Shown: positions 1 through 12,340 of the stretch, piece after piece | Layout of the letters: each line of letters begins with the position of its first letter | Position numbering within the stretch: position 1 is the stretch's first letter | Position numbers and translations under genes: made by a program | The notes under the pieces: model-generated | Told to the model about the DNA's origin: nothing | Databases searched by the model: none | Seen by the model: only the letters and a program-made list of their open reading frames with translations | Source: Arvicola amphibius | Lineage: Eukaryota; Chordata; Mammalia; Rodentia; Cricetidae | Reading direction: 5' to 3' | DNA length: 64,000 bases | NCBI RefSeq assembly: GCF_903992535.2 | Contig: NC_052057.2 | Location: 28,233,429-28,297,428, forward strand

Positions 1-565
1 ACAGTTCACAATAACTGTACCCATGCAAGGCTAGATGGTCCCGTCTTGATTTTGAGTTTAATATCATGATAGTATGTTTAAACCTGTTGACTCCAAATAT
101 TTGGCTTTAAGTCTTTGTACACTCTTTTCTTCACAGAGCCATGAGTAGCAACAGATAACCTAGTATGTTATTTATTATTCATTGGTGAATGCTTTTTTCT
201 TGTACCTCTTCCAAGTACTTGCTTTTGTAAGTCCATGCTTTCTCTACTATTTTAGATTTTAAAGTTTACATTCCTCAGGAGAGTTGAAGCTCTGTGGTTG
301 AGGTACATTATTGCTCTCTCTAGAACTAACATCTCCTCTTTTTCCTTTCCCTTCCTTTCCCTTCTCTCCTCTTCCTTTCCCTTCTTTTTCCTTGTCTTTC
401 CTTTCTTTACTATTCCCTTCCTATAATGGCATTTTGTTTGTAATGTAATAAAGTTTGCCTAAAGATCAGAAAAGTCAAGAACCACACTGGCCAGCCTTAC
501 AATCTAGGAACAATGAATGACACACATTTTTAGTTCCAGTAGCCATTCTAGTTTGCCATAGAAAC
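1..565. other. Unassigned AT-rich sequence
   Basis: No gene, splice-bounded exon or recognisable repeat seen apart from the pyrimidine tract listed separately. Frames are closed by frequent stops. Confidence 0.5.
332..424. repeat. Pyrimidine-rich (CCTTTCCCTT)-like tract
   Basis: About 90 bases almost wholly C/T on the plus strand, made of irregular cctttccctt-type units. It is a homopyrimidine/homopurine low-complexity tract with no evident gene context. Confidence 0.8.
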
Positions 566-715
566 TAGGCAGTCGTGGTGCATACTTTTTATCTCAGATA
601 TGGGGAGGATTATAAAATGGGAGGAGACACAATCTCATTCTGAGGATTCCTGGAAAATCAAAACCAAACAAAAAATCAAACAAACAAATAAAAACAACAA
701 ACAAACAAATAAAAA
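566..715 (+). mobile_element. Old B1-like SINE with A-rich tail
   Basis: Reads as a degraded B1: 'cagtcgtggtgcatac' at the start resembles the B1 5' end, an internal 'gaggattcctgg' follows, and it ends in an A-rich (CAAA)n tail at 660-715. The short open frame at 600-791 is translated SINE and tail, not a gene. Confidence 0.5.
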
Positions 716-796
716 GCACTTCTCATTCTTTGTGGGATTAACTTTAGTGAGTTGTTTCAATTTTGATTTAGTTATTAGTTTAGTTTTGTGAAATAT

Positions 797-1015
797 TTCT
801 TTTTCTTTGTTTTGAAAGGGGATCTCATGTATCTCAAACTCACTATGCAGAAAAGAATGACCTTGAACTTATGATTTCCCTACCTCTAATGTCCTGCATT
901 ACCATTACAGGCATGTGTTGCAATATCTGGTCTATACAGCCCTGATGACTGATCTAGGACCTTGTGTATGCTAGGCAAGCATTGTACTGACTGATCTAAA
1001 CTCCTAGAGCTATGA
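797..1015 (-). mobile_element. B1/ID-type SINE, antisense
   Basis: Antisense B1 signature ('gatctcatgtatctcaaact', 'gaccttgaac', 'attacaggcatgtgttg') is followed by antisense ID-like sequence ('ccttgtgtatgctaggcaag'). A B1 body joined to an ID-like head is the ID_B1/B4 layout. Highly diverged, so old. Confidence 0.65.
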
Positions 1016-2028
1016 ACTATTTCTTGTGGACAATTTACAGACATGAATAGCTGTGTCTGTTTGGGAATTGTTTCATTAGACTCGCTAATTTCAAAAGGTA
1101 CTGAAAAAAAATCTATTATTCTAACAATCTCCTTATTCAAGAATACAAGGGTTGTATTGATTCTCCCTTTCACTAATGACACAAGAGAGAAAGTGATTAG
1201 AAACCTTGGAATTGAAGCCACGAGTACAATTTAAAGACAAAGGGACTGGTTAATCATGTTAATGCACATTGCCTCTTGTGACATGCAGATGTGCACAATG
1301 TAATTGAAGAAATAATTTGCATCTCTCCAACTGGAAAAATGAACTCACTAGTAGTTGGTTTCCTAGTACAAGCCTTTAGGGCATTTTCTATATCTGACTT
1401 TGAAAGTGGGGAACTGATCAGCTTAATGAGAGACTCCTTTAGCCAAAGGGGAAAGTAACATCTCATGAAGAACCTCCCCCAGTCTAATTTTATCACAAAC
1501 TTATAATGAAAAACAAATAAGAAAACTGTGCCACTTAATTTGGCATTAGCAATCCTAATGTGTGAATGTGGGTTTGTCATTGTCACATAGACTCTAGCAC
1601 CACAAAACATAATTCAGATTCCCTATGGAAGTATTTCAAGATGTGGTGTAGTTCTGCTTCCTTTACTTTCCAGAAGGGGACAAGAAGAATAAGGGATAGA
1701 AAACTGGTTTGTAAATATTGGAGCTTCACTCTCAGATAGCCCCAATTTCGCATTTCAACTGATCACTTACTGACACCAGATGGGTAATGGGATGAAAGTT
1801 TCCAATATGGTGTAGTGGGGAACATTTATTTACAGGCATACCATGAGTACACAAAGCTCAGGCCTTAATGGGATTAACAAAGAGGCATGGAATCTGTCAT
1901 CAATCTTCCTTGTTACTGTCACAGTGTTTCCCAAGATGGGTAGAGAAATTTTACAGTGACTGAATAAGTGTTCCAAATACAGATGGGGAAGTGCCCTGAC
2001 AGTTTAACCCAATTCATTAGAAGTCCTT
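1016..2028. other. Unassigned sequence
   Basis: No repeat or gene recognised. A 118-codon minus-strand frame (1254-1610) has no recognisable domain and no convincing splice or start context. Confidence 0.5.
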
Positions 2029-2058
2029 TTATCTATCTATCATCTATCTAGCTGTATT

Positions 2059-2103
<45 letters not shown>
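2029..2103. repeat. (TATC)n microsatellite
   Basis: Interrupted TATC/CTAT repeats; the uninterrupted core runs about 2060-2101 with roughly ten units. Same motif class as the GATA array near 16.8 kb, in the opposite orientation. Confidence 0.95.
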
Positions 2104-2104
<1 letters not shown>

Positions 2105-2829
2105 ATTTATGCCTTCTAAGTCATTATTATGTGTGGCATTTAACTCTCAAAATCCACCTATTTGAAAGTTGACATGGCAAAGGGGGGCTGTGACAACGTT
2201 CTATGACTAATGTATTTTATTTGAGAATTTAGATATAGTACCTTTTATACACATTAATAGTAAGTTATAAGATGACAGATTCATTGTCTTGGAGACATGA
2301 TGGGGACACTTTCCCCATCGCAGGGAATCTCTCAGCTAAAGAAAGAGATTATAGCACATTTTCACCTTAAGATTATTTTGTCAAATGGTGTCCTAAATGG
2401 TATTTTATTTGAGTACAAAATATAGGCAACTCCTATGAGCTACTATTTGTAAAATCTTATTAGGTATAAGAGATAGGCGACAGCAGTATCAGTCAAAGTA
2501 ACTTCTGAGCTGAGCGGGGATATTTGTTTGTTTGACTGTTTATCTTCCTCAGAATATTCCAGATTTGGGAGGAAATTAATCTTCAGTTGCAATCAAAACC
2601 ACCCAACAATGGCTGGAATTTACACATATGATACTTCCTAAAGATAGTCTTGTAATAATAATAATGGTGAATTTTTCTTCCATATTAACTATAAAGATAC
2701 TTCTTCAGGCAATGGCTGGGTTAGGGCCCTAACTGTTCTGTACTCTCTCCCTACCCCAGCTTTTCTGATTCTAATTTGTAAAACAAGATTAGGGGTGAAG
2801 GTGGAAGATTTATTCCTTCATAGGCATGG
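2104..2829. other. Unassigned sequence
   Basis: AT-rich non-coding sequence with no recognised repeat or gene. Confidence 0.45.
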
Positions 2830-2960
2830 GGCAAATGACATATGTGAAAGCCGGGAACCTGAGGGCCTGCGTTCCATTTAGCATTAGTAGGTCCACCTTG
2901 GGTAAGTTGAAAAAATAATGTCAAAATGCGAATGGACCATAGGCCAAATTTAAGGAAACT
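2830..2960 (+). mobile_element. Possible MIR SINE fragment
   Basis: 'ccgggaacctgagggcctgc' followed by 'ccaccttgggtaagttga' is in the order expected of the MIR core ('..tgggttc..' then '..ccttgggcaagtta..'). Strongly diverged; a mammal-wide element, so older than the rodent SINEs. Confidence 0.45.
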
Positions 2961-3031
2961 TGGAACTATTTTAAAAGAAAAATTACCGACAATGCAAATT
3001 TCCAAAACAGATTGAATCTCAACAAGAAGAC

Positions 3032-3060
3032 AAAAAAAAAAAAAAAAAAAAAAAAAAAAA
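3032..3060. repeat. Poly(A) run of 29
   Basis: Uninterrupted run of 29 A. The sequence before it does not read as a recognisable SINE or L1 3' end, so its origin is not clear. Confidence 0.9.
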
Positions 3061-4455
3061 CACCTGTTTATTTAGGAATTACAGTACAGTTAAATGGGGT
3101 TCAGCAGTTGGGGTTTGTAGGATATCTCATCAAGCTCGTTTTGAAATCCTTTTCCCAGAATGTTCAGAATAGCAGGCAAAGAGTGGAGAAACTCAGTGTG
3201 AAGTTATGACAGGAAATGAAGACCCCAGAGATTCTGGAGTCCAGAAGTATGGAAGGAAGCCAGTTTCCTGGCCTACTGAGACACTGAGTTTAAAACCCAG
3301 CTCATGAGAAAATGAACTAACTCTAGTTAGGAAGTAGAAATCAGAGATTAAGGAAATATCATGATCTTGAAAGACAAAAAGACAAGAATAAGATGACAAC
3401 CAAAATGGCTTGTTTATGCCAGACTGTATTATTATCAAAATTCAAAGACACTGCGAAATCAAGACATTAATACCAGGTAATGAAGTCACATATTTAAATA
3501 AGGTATGAGGCTAATTTTTAAATGTTATACATATTTACAAAGTTCCAACTCTAATTACCAAGTAAGCACTTGCTTGAATATTAATTTTACTCAAATGATA
3601 TTTGAAGGGTACAAACTAGTCTCAGAAATCCTTTTTGTTTCTGTTCGAGACATAAAACTGCTTGTTACTCTAGGAAGGGAGAAAGTCATCCCTACTGAGG
3701 AGATACTAGATTTAGGGAGATCATTTACAGAAAGGGCAGACTCAGGAATTTTTAATGTTTTATAAAAACAACTTTTAAAAATCACCCTTACTCTTAGTTA
3801 TTCATTTTTCCTATATTGTCCCTCAAATGTTGGCCACATTATATTTCATTTGGTATTTGTTAGCAGTCACCTGGTAGATATTTTGCCTCCTTTTCCTTGT
3901 CCCCTCTTTCTCTTCATTTTTGTTCTCTCTTGTGCTCTGACACTTTAATCCTGCTGACATCTTTCAACACATAATGAAAAACCACTCTACATTTTCCTGG
4001 TTTCCTGATTTCTTAGTACTATGGCAACGGAAGCTGGTTGACTTAGTAAAACTTGAAAATGTCACATTGCTCCTCGGTTCTTGATGAATGCACGCTCATG
4101 AATATAGCTCAATGCAAAAGCAATTAAAGGCAGCTTTAAAAGGCACCAGAATGCAAGCCACCCTCTGATGATCTTCCCCAGGTGGTGTATTCAGAGCAAG
4201 CCATCGCTGGAGCAAAGGGAGAAGTCTTTTTGTCTCTGGGAATGATCAGCAATCGCATTTAGAAACATTTCTTAGGAAACACAATAGCTTCTGTAAATAA
4301 ATCTTAATTCCAAATCACCCGATTCTCTCAAAAATGCTTCTTTCTCCAGAAAGTAATGAGAGCCATCAAAAAGATAAAGTGAGGAGGAACAGATAGGCAA
4401 ATTATTTGGCACAAATATGGACTAGAATAAAACATAATTTTATGGACACATGTAA
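3061..4455. other. Unassigned, repeat-poor sequence
   Basis: No repeat or gene recognised. The part from about 4000 to 4330 has a more balanced base composition and no SINE/LINE signature; see findings as a possible conserved non-coding stretch. Confidence 0.45.
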
Positions 4456-4489
4456 AACACACACCCACACACACACCCACACACACACC
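4456..4489. repeat. (CA)n microsatellite
   Basis: CA dinucleotides with two 'ccc' interruptions. Confidence 0.9.
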
Positions 4490-4577
4490 ACTGCAACCTT
4501 TAAGTTGTCCAATATTAAGAAGAATTTGCAATCTAAAAATAAATATGTAATGCATTGTAGGAGAGAGACCATCACTG

Positions 4578-4730
4578 TTGGTAAAGTGCTGACTTAGCTT
4601 GCGTAAGGCCTAAGCACTATGGAAAGTAGACTTGGTGGTGCACATCTATCTGTAATGCCACCGCATCAGAGGCAGGGGAATCAGAAATCAAGGCCACACT
4701 CAGCTATGAAAAACCAGAGCCCCAAAGAAT
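4578..4730 (+). mobile_element. ID/B1 composite SINE
   Basis: An ID-like head ('ggtaaagtgctgacttagct', '..gcgtaaggcctaagcac') is followed by a B1 body ('cttggtggtgcacatctatc', 'gaggcaggggaatcagaaat'). Sense orientation, diverged. Confidence 0.6.
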
Positions 4731-5529
4731 GTACTTTGTTACAATGGAAAATATTTGCCCATCAAACAATGATTCTATCTTAGGAGCTTACACTCCCACA
4801 TTGACTATATGAAATTAAAACAACAGCAATATCAAATACTCGTTGTGTGGGGTTTAAATATGAATAATTCACTCTTTTCCTACAAGGTAAGGATGCTAAA
4901 ATTCAAAATCAGAATTCCTCAAATGCCCCAAGATATAAATCTTTTTGGATGACTTTGTGACTTCCATTACTGGAAAATTGTACATAGGACCTTATATCAA
5001 GGGTCGCGGTCAAAACATAGCCACTAAAATGTTGTACAAACATCTTCAGGATATGCATACACAGTGTATCAGCCTCGGAATGGCATGCAGTGTATGACAC
5101 TTCCACCTGCTTATTAGTTGATTGTAGTTCACAGAATGATATAATAAAATTCAAAGCCAGAGTTTGAGGAGGAACAACATATTTACTGAATGAATCCAGA
5201 ATGTTGGACTTACAGTCGCCATTTTCATACTTGCAGTGGGAAACTAAAAGAAAAAAAAAACACGTGACCATTTTCCATTGTTCAAAGAAAAACCAAAGGT
5301 TGACAAGGAGCCCGTGATGAGCTAGGAGCCTGGCAGACGCTGCAGCTTTAAAATGCAGCCATGCCCTGTAAGAAAATATCAGAGATTAGGTCCATGAAAG
5401 TGGACCATAAAATAAACAGCTTCCATGTCTAAAAGGGATGAATCGCAGCTGTGTGCGGACCACTGACGACCTCCCGGGAAGTTCATCAAAGAGCGCCCAC
5501 ACTCACTCAAAGGCAGTCAAAGGGAAGAG
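4731..5529. other. Unassigned sequence with one exon-like minus-strand frame
   Basis: Contains a 120-codon minus-strand frame (4909-5271). Reading the minus strand, a pyrimidine run and AG (plus 5244-5245) stand in front of most of that frame, which resembles a splice acceptor. I do not recognise the protein and regard it as probably chance. Confidence 0.35.
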
Positions 5530-5705
5530 GTAAGAGTAAGGACTCTGATAAAAAGAAAGATTGGGTTCAAAGTTCAACACTGCCAATTTCTCCTGTGCAA
5601 TCAGAATAAAATGCCTTAACATCCTGTGGTCTAGTTTCCCCATTTGTAAGATGGGAAAGACACTAACAGTGTTTAGCAGGGGTTATTACGGGAAAGAAAT
5701 CGGGC
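5530..5705 (+). mobile_element. MIR SINE
   Basis: Carries the MIR order: 'gactctgataaaa..', 'ttgggttcaaagttcaacac', 'tggtctagtttccccatttg', 'taagatgggaaagacactaa'. The 'tttccccatttgtaagatgg' block is close to the MIR core-to-tail consensus. An ancient, mammal-wide SINE. Confidence 0.8.
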
Positions 5706-6414
5706 AATCGAGTGAAAGCAAATAGATCATTTACTTGGAGCCCAGCAATAAAAGGATTTTCAGTCTTTATTGCATTCTGGAGTTGGTCAAACCAGTGTGA
5801 CAGCTGTTAACAGCTGCACTGCTGGTGTTGCCTAGCTTGGCCTAAAAAGGACATAAAACTCAAGGTGGATTGCCCCTGCACTGAGTACATTTTGAAAGGT
5901 ATACTAACTCCAGAAAAACAGAATGAGGACAATGGATGTGTGCCTCAAGAATCGAGTATGCTTAGCTAAATTACCATGATCAAGACTGGAGAACAAATGA
6001 AAGCCAGTGAAGAGAATTTGCCATAAATAAAACAAAGCAGCTCAAATATCCTCAGTATATAAAGTACTTTGTCAGTCAGTCAGAAGAAAAATGAATCCAA
6101 GGGATGAAGAGATGTTTCATGACATCTGGAGTGCTCACGGCAAAGTGATATTGAAAACCTTGGAAGCCATCTCCTGACCCAACGATACTCATTAAAATCA
6201 CAAGGCTGGGGATCAACAGAGAGAATAGGGGGTGGCAGTAGGATAAAACCAGTGAATAATCCAGATGTGCATTACATTTGCAGTGTTTAAATGAATACAG
6301 TTTCTGTGTATTTTCGGGGGTTAAGCTAGCCGCGTGGCAGAACACCGTCCACCGCTCCTTCTACAACACATCCCATCATTAAAGTGCACTGCTGAAAGTT
6401 ACCAGGCATTACTT
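5706..6414. other. Unassigned sequence
   Basis: No gene or recognisable repeat. An 89-codon minus frame (6076-6345) has no recognised domain. Confidence 0.45.
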
Positions 6415-6503
6415 ATGGGAGGTTGTGAGCTGCCGGACATGAGTACAAGGACCTCTGCAAGAGCAGCAAGATCTCTTAGCTGCTGAGCTATCTCACCAGC
6501 CCC
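6415..6503 (-). mobile_element. B2/B3 SINE 5' part, antisense
   Basis: Antisense tRNA-derived head: 'acaaggacctctgcaagagc', 'agcaagatctcttagctgct', 'gagctatctcaccagcccc'. This is the B2/B3 head including the Pol III box region. Only the 5' portion is present. Confidence 0.85.
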
Positions 6504-6639
6504 TAAAATGGTCTTATATATAGATTATCACAACTCCCCTGCAGAGCAAAGGGGTCTTACACGATAAGATTGTTTTATGGAAAAAGAGAGGATGAAAATC
6601 TGTCTTGCTTTATAAATTTTAAATAGGCCTTTACATATA

Positions 6640-6800
6640 GGTTTATTTATTATTATCTGGGTGGGGCACATGTGTCAAGGCTTATGTGTAGGGATCTGAC
6701 AACTTTCTGAAGTTGGTTGTCTCTTTTTACCTTGTGTTGGTTCTAAGACCAGAACTCGGGTCACCAATCTAACGTGGCAAGAGCCTGAATGTACTGAATC
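6640..6800 (-). mobile_element. RSINE/B3-type SINE, antisense
   Basis: 'gaagttggttgtctcttttt', 'gttggttctaagaccagaac' and 'tcgggtcaccaatctaacg' follow the antisense order of the RSINE1/B3-type consensus. Diverged. Confidence 0.55.
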
Positions 6801-6804
6801 GCTT

Positions 6805-6935
6805 GGATCATCTGGGATTCACAGGGTGGAAGGAGTGAACAAGTCACAAGTAGGTGCCCTCTAACATCCATGGATAACTAACACTCCGTGGCATGTGAAC
6901 ATACGCAGGTGAGTTTGTGTGCACACACAGAAATG
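6805..6935 (+). mobile_element. RSINE-type SINE tail, sense
   Basis: 'cacagggtggaaggagtgaa' then '..caagtaggtgccctctaaca' and a GT/CA-rich end fit the 3' half of RSINE1 in sense orientation. It directly follows the antisense copy at 6640-6800, giving a tail-out inverted pair. Confidence 0.5.
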
Positions 6936-7599
6936 CACTCAATCAATAATCTTACATGTAGCAATTATCTGTAGGAAATTCAGTTTGAAAAATAGATATC
7001 TGTCTGTGGAACATATGGATTGTTTTATGTGCTTGATCCATTTACCTAGGATGAAAATTTGCAATGGTTACTCACATTTATCCATAGAGAATATACATTG
7101 GCAAATATTTCCTAGGAATGGGAAAACTGGTGAGTAAAGGATGTGTCAGAGACTCTGTGAGTTCTATAGCAAATCAAGTTCTCTTAACACCAGTTTCTCT
7201 GAACAACTTTTTTACCTTAATCCAGTTTCAAGTATGCTTACCTTCTTCAAAGCTTTGATGAACACAGAGGATTGACACACTTACATTAATAATATTATCA
7301 AACATTTGGAGATGATGCCAAAGTTCAAACTTTGTGATGATGTATCGCTTTGTGACTGACATATTGTGTCTTACCAGGTGACATCCATGAGACATTTGCT
7401 GCATGGTTTAGTGAATGTGGATTAAATACATTCCGGGTCAATTCTGAACTTTACTAATACCACCTGAAAATCATAGTTTTCCAGCTTTCTTTTGTGCCTC
7501 AAACTGAAATGAGAAACTGACCCTTCTTCCCCTGTAGAACATTGTGATATATACATAGCCATGATAAGAGATAGTATTCCACTATGTAAACCTGTGAAT
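6936..7599. other. Unassigned sequence
   Basis: AT-rich sequence with no recognised gene or repeat. Confidence 0.45.
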
Positions 7600-7616
7600 T
7601 ATTGTGAGACCTTTTT

Positions 7617-7790
7617 GTTTTGATTTTGTAGTTGTTGTTGTTTTGTTTTTGGAGACAGGGTTTCTCTGTAGATTGGTGCCTGTCCTGGAACTAACTCTTG
7701 TTGACCAGGCTGACCTCGAACTCACAGAGATCCTCCTGTCTCTGCCTCCTGAGTGCTGGGATTAAAAGTGTGCATCACCACTGACCAGCC
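7617..7790 (-). mobile_element. B1 SINE, antisense, with target-site duplication
   Basis: Full-length antisense B1: T/G-rich tail, 'ggagacagggtttctctgta', 'gacctcgaactcacagagat', 'gagtgctgggattaaaagtg'. Direct repeats 'tattgtgagac' lie at 7600-7610 and 7791-7801, continued on each side by 'c(t)n', consistent with the target-site duplication of L1-driven insertion. Confidence 0.9.
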
Positions 7791-8029
7791 TATTGTGAGA
7801 CTTTTTGAGGATGTTTCCCAGCTTGACGTTCCTGTGGATCTCACACAAGTTCCACAAGCAGATGCAGCTGATGAAGCTCAAAGCTCAGAGCTCTTCAGCT
7901 CTTCTTGCAAAACCCACACGTTTCTCTCTTAACTCATTTTCTCCTTTTCTTAACTTCTACCCTTTTGTCTTCAAAATCAAAGGACTGAGGTAGGTGTGAA
8001 CATGCATGAGTCCTTTAAGGGTTTGAATG

Positions 8030-8097
8030 TCAGTGTGAGTAAAACAAGATTAAGCATGGCTAGATTGCAGAGCTCTTCTTTAAAAATGTGTGTGTGC

Positions 8098-8153
<56 letters not shown>

Positions 8154-8410
8154 TGTGCATGCATATAGAGTCCAAGGATCTACACAGAGTCTTTTGCTCA
8201 ATCTACTTTTTGGGACAAAGTCTTCTTGAATGTGGAACTTAGCAATTCACCTAATAACCTCCAGAGACCCTCCTGTCTTTGCCTTCTCAGCACAGGGATT
8301 GTAGATATGTGCCACCCTACCTAGTTTTTTAGAAGGGTTCTAGGGATCAAATTCTGGTCTCCATTGTTGCCTGATAAACCGACTGTGTCTTGTGCTGAGA
8401 GCCTACAGGA
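8030..8410 (-). mobile_element. B4-type SINE, antisense, containing (GA)n
   Basis: The microsatellite and 'tgtatgtgtgcatgcatata' correspond to the CA-rich 3' end. After it come 'tttttgggacaaagtcttct', 'gagaccctcctgtctttgcc', 'cacagggattgtagatatgt' and an ID-like head ending near 'gactgtgtcttgtgctgag'. This is the B4 layout (ID head, B1 body, CA tail) in reverse. Confidence 0.65.
8097..8146. repeat. (GA)n microsatellite
   Basis: About 24 uninterrupted GA units, probably grown from the CA/GA-rich 3' end of the surrounding antisense B4. Short frames on both strands here are microsatellite read-through. Confidence 0.97.
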
Positions 8411-9728
8411 CAAAATTCTTAGAATTATATTGAATAATGAACTAGAAAATACATCATAAAATGTAAAGAACAAAATAACTTCAAACCATCACAAATAGTC
8501 TCTTCCTTGCATCAGGGTCTAAGCATCACTTATACAGATGGTCTCACACATTTAGTTGTTAGCACTAGTATGTTGACAGGCTCTTCAGTACTTTTTTCAT
8601 GCATGTGCCTGAATGCAAGACATGGCATCTCCTTCAGAAGCAAGGGAGGATGTCTTGTTCTTTCTATCCTTTATTCTTGGTTTTTCACTTTAGGAAGCTG
8701 CTTATCGGAAGAAATGATTTCACATGAAAAATGACTAGACTTTTATCAGTTATGCTTCCACAAAGAATATTTAAAAAGCAGCCCTTTTAAAAAGAGATAT
8801 GGGTTATTTATAACTTCCCGTATGTCTTTCCTCTTAATGGCAACACAATATATGGTATTTTATAAGCCCTGTAATTTCCATTATCAGTCTGCAACTCTGC
8901 ATTTCTTTTTCTGTTGACTCATATATTTGCAAATTATTTATTCATCCCAAGATATAGCCAAGCAGTTGGAAGAAGAAAATAATGTCAAGGCTGAGCAAGA
9001 GTGAATGTGTCTCGGTAAAAGGAACATAAATCTCGCTTTCTTTGTCTCCCTGTGTTTCAAATCAGTCTTGCCAAAGTTTCGGAGCAACTTTGAAAACCAC
9101 TAAAAGATGTTTTGTGTCTCAAGCGTCTGTCTTCGAAGCTTAAATGTCATCATTTCTACCTTGCTAGTTTCTCTTCTATTTTTTCTTTATTCCAAGAAGT
9201 GTTTAGCTACATCACAGTTATATAGTGTTACTACTTAAGCTTTCCCACAGAACTGGGATCCTTCTAATGTAGAATATTGTTCCTTTTTAAAATAAATTTA
9301 GCATTTCACATGGATTATTTTTTTTTTAGGAGAGTCTGTCAAAATATCTTTCTTTCCAAGACCTTTGATTCTACCACATCTTCATTCTTCTCCTTTTTGT
9401 GTCTCCCTACTACCTTTTGCATTGGGTTGTTTTAACTCATTATTCCTGCTCTTGAAGGTCAGAAGTTTCAAAATTACTTTAAAACTTCCAAGTTTCACAT
9501 ACTATGTTTATAAAACTTTAACTCACTCTCTAGACTTACCACATAACACTACTCTAATGCTCAGTCTCAGGATATTCAGCAAGTTGAAACTTGCAATGCT
9601 TTCTGGGCTGTGATAGTTTTGGGAGGAAGACTTCATCTGTATACTGACAGACAACTGTAATTGGTTTATCTTAATGGTTAATGACTTAGTTTAACTTATT
9701 GGTTTATGCTGTTGTTTTATGTGGGTGT
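8411..9728. other. Unassigned AT-rich sequence
   Basis: No gene or repeat recognised; short frames (8507-8734, 9365-9613) have no recognisable domains. Confidence 0.45.
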
Positions 9729-9809
9729 GATGATGGGAGTGGTGGTGGTGGTAGTGGTGGTGATGGTGGTGGTGTTTGTAATGGTAGTGGTGGCGGTGGT
9801 GATGGTGCT
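9729..9809. repeat. (TGG)n-rich imperfect microsatellite
   Basis: Interrupted TGG/TGA/TAG triplets over about 80 bases on the plus strand. Confidence 0.9.
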
Positions 9810-9814
9810 ATGCT

Positions 9815-9905
9815 GAGATAGGGTCTCACACAACTTAGGACTACCTTGAACATATCTACCTCTGAAGGACTGGTATGGCAAGCCTACATACCACTCCAGG
9901 TTTTA
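9815..9905 (-). mobile_element. Possible B1-like fragment, antisense
   Basis: 'gagatagggtctcacacaac' and 'accttgaacatatctacctc' resemble the right half of an antisense B1, badly decayed. Confidence 0.35.
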
Positions 9906-12284
9906 GCTCTATCTTACTGTTCATCATCTGCCCAAAAGTGAGCTATGAATTTTTATCACTAGTACTATCACATATGTGGCTATTTCTAACATCTTGGATG
10001 CCCTTATTGATAGAAACTGACATATTTTAGGTGTCATCTATGGAGTCTGAGAGATCACAATGGTGCCTATATCCATTCTGTGATAATAAATTCTAATGAC
10101 AGTCTGGCTATAGGAAAGCCTACAGCATCAGTAAAGCAGACTTTCATCTGTGTACGTGAGAGCTTTTACAGAGACAGAGCATGAGGGCCCAGGTTCAATC
10201 CACCAATTGGACCAAGACTGGACAGACTGTTTGAAGAATTGCAAAAGCTGAAGAAAGCATGCTCTTTGTTCTTGCCTGTTCTTGGTACTGCTCCTCTCTC
10301 TCTCTCCCTGTCCATCATGGGTGTGAGTTACTGGCCACCATGTCCTCTGCACCATAATTTTCTTACTACCATGTCGCTCAACCATGGTGAAGAGAAACCT
10401 CTGAAACAACAAAATAAAGAAAAATCTTTCTTTGTTCCTAACAGGTCAAGGTGATGCTAAAGCTGAAATGTAGCCCACCTTGTAATTTGAAACAACAGAT
10501 TGATTTATAATTAAATTAATCAAAAATAAGAGCATATAAGCAAGGGAAACTTGAAAACCTAATATCTACTAAGGGACACAATATACTCATAAAGTATCAG
10601 ATAGAGGATTGAGAAATAAGTACTTTTATGGGAAGAGAATGTCACATGGGATATAAAAGTAGTAAGACTTGGAGCTCAGGACAAAGGAGAACAGGCGATC
10701 AGATTCAATTTGTTTATAGTTATCTGTCTTCCACTTTATGCAGTATGGTAAAGTGGAAAAGGAAATGAATGAGGAGATAAAAAGGCACCACTCTTGTTTC
10801 TAACAGACATATGGGGACACACAGAAGCTGATCAATGTATTGGAGAGTCCATTCTACCACACTTAATGGGCAAGAAATAATGCTGTGAGAGACGCGGGAA
10901 GGAGAAGACCATTGTGACCTGGAGAATTAGGGGAGGCTATGCGAATACGATCCCCATTAACAAAAAAGAAAGACATGTTCAATTTAGAAACACTGGTATG
11001 AACACAGCATCAAAGTAATAACATGCAGTATAGATTCCAGAGCAATGAGAATTCCCGCATGCCTAGAGAATTGAATATGATAGGCATGACATTCAGATTA
11101 GATTATGAAGAACAGACTAAAAAGCATTCTTTAGCAGGATAGGAATCTCCGTAAGTATGTGGATTTAAAGATCTGTGAACAGGAAAGTTAATGATCTAAA
11201 TGAATTGAGATCTGAGTCATGTTTTAAAAGTATCATTCTTGGGTCATAGATAATGATTAAACAATAATCAGCTGGAAATGGATGCATAAAAACATGATTA
11301 ATAGTCTACATGAGAAGAAAATAACAGAAATCATGAAAGTAAGAGATGTCACTGGAGTGATTTATCGAATTTATCAGTTTATGTTTAATTGAAGAAATTA
11401 AAAGAGGAAAACTTTGTGACTCTGTCTTCAGGAACATAGCATCCCACTGAGCATGCAGAGGACATAGCAAGGAGCTGCTTTGGTCAACACTGTTAGCTGT
11501 CGTTTTCCTTTCTTCCAGACAATGGTGCAATTGTTAATAGCTTTATATTCCTAAGAACTTTGTGCCGTACTGTTTCTTCGTCAGTTCTTCCCAGGATTTA
11601 CTGACATCTAGTCTCAACCTCCCCTCAAAGAATATAGTCGCCTTCATGAATTCAGGAAGATTTCTCAGGAATAAGTTGTCGGTCCCAGCTCTTTCCTCAA
11701 GTTTCTCTTAAGGCCACATAATCAAAGAACATGATGCACCGCCTCCCACTCAGTAATTACTCCACATTTCCTATTTTAAAGACTACTGGAGTAATCACTG
11801 TATCTGCTTCATCTCTCATCATTTCAATTTATCATGTCAAAAATCATAATTCAGCATCAGAACTCCTACATACTAGAATTGTCCGGAATTCCTTCCTTCC
11901 TTTCTTGGAACTCAATTATTATTATAACCTCTTATTCTTCTCTCTCATTCTTCTCAGCACTAACCCTTTGTCCTATCTTGGGTGTTGCTAATTTTAATCT
12001 TGGCATTTGACCTTTGCCTGCCTCTCTGTCAGTGACCACGCTGGTGAGTACCATAACAAGAGCCCAGATCTTGTGGACATGGCTAAGACAGAGCAGTGAG
12101 CTCTGACTGTGGCACCAGCAGAGATAGTTTATTTGTCTGGAATTAGCCTGAGGGTCTGCCAACATCTGTTCCATTTTTGTGTGACTGTTGTTTTAGGCAC
12201 TTCATTATACAATTCCCTTTCACACTCAATGTCTTCAGATTTTATAGACACTGTAGGAAAAGTGGTGTCTTAATTTAGAAGCAC
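9906..12284. other. Unassigned sequence
   Basis: No gene recognised. The stretch 10370-10465 ('tctgaaacaacaaaataaag', 'tctttctttgttcctaacag') resembles the 3' end of an RMER-type rodent repeat, but only weakly. 11530-12180 is unassigned. Confidence 0.4.
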
Positions 12285-12340
12285 ACTGTGCTAATTTGTT
12301 TTATGTCAACTTGAGACAAGCTAGTGGAGGAGGTGGATTC

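Noticed and set aside
1254..1610. 118-codon minus-strand frame
   Set aside because: No domain, no splice-site context; length is within chance for this much sequence.
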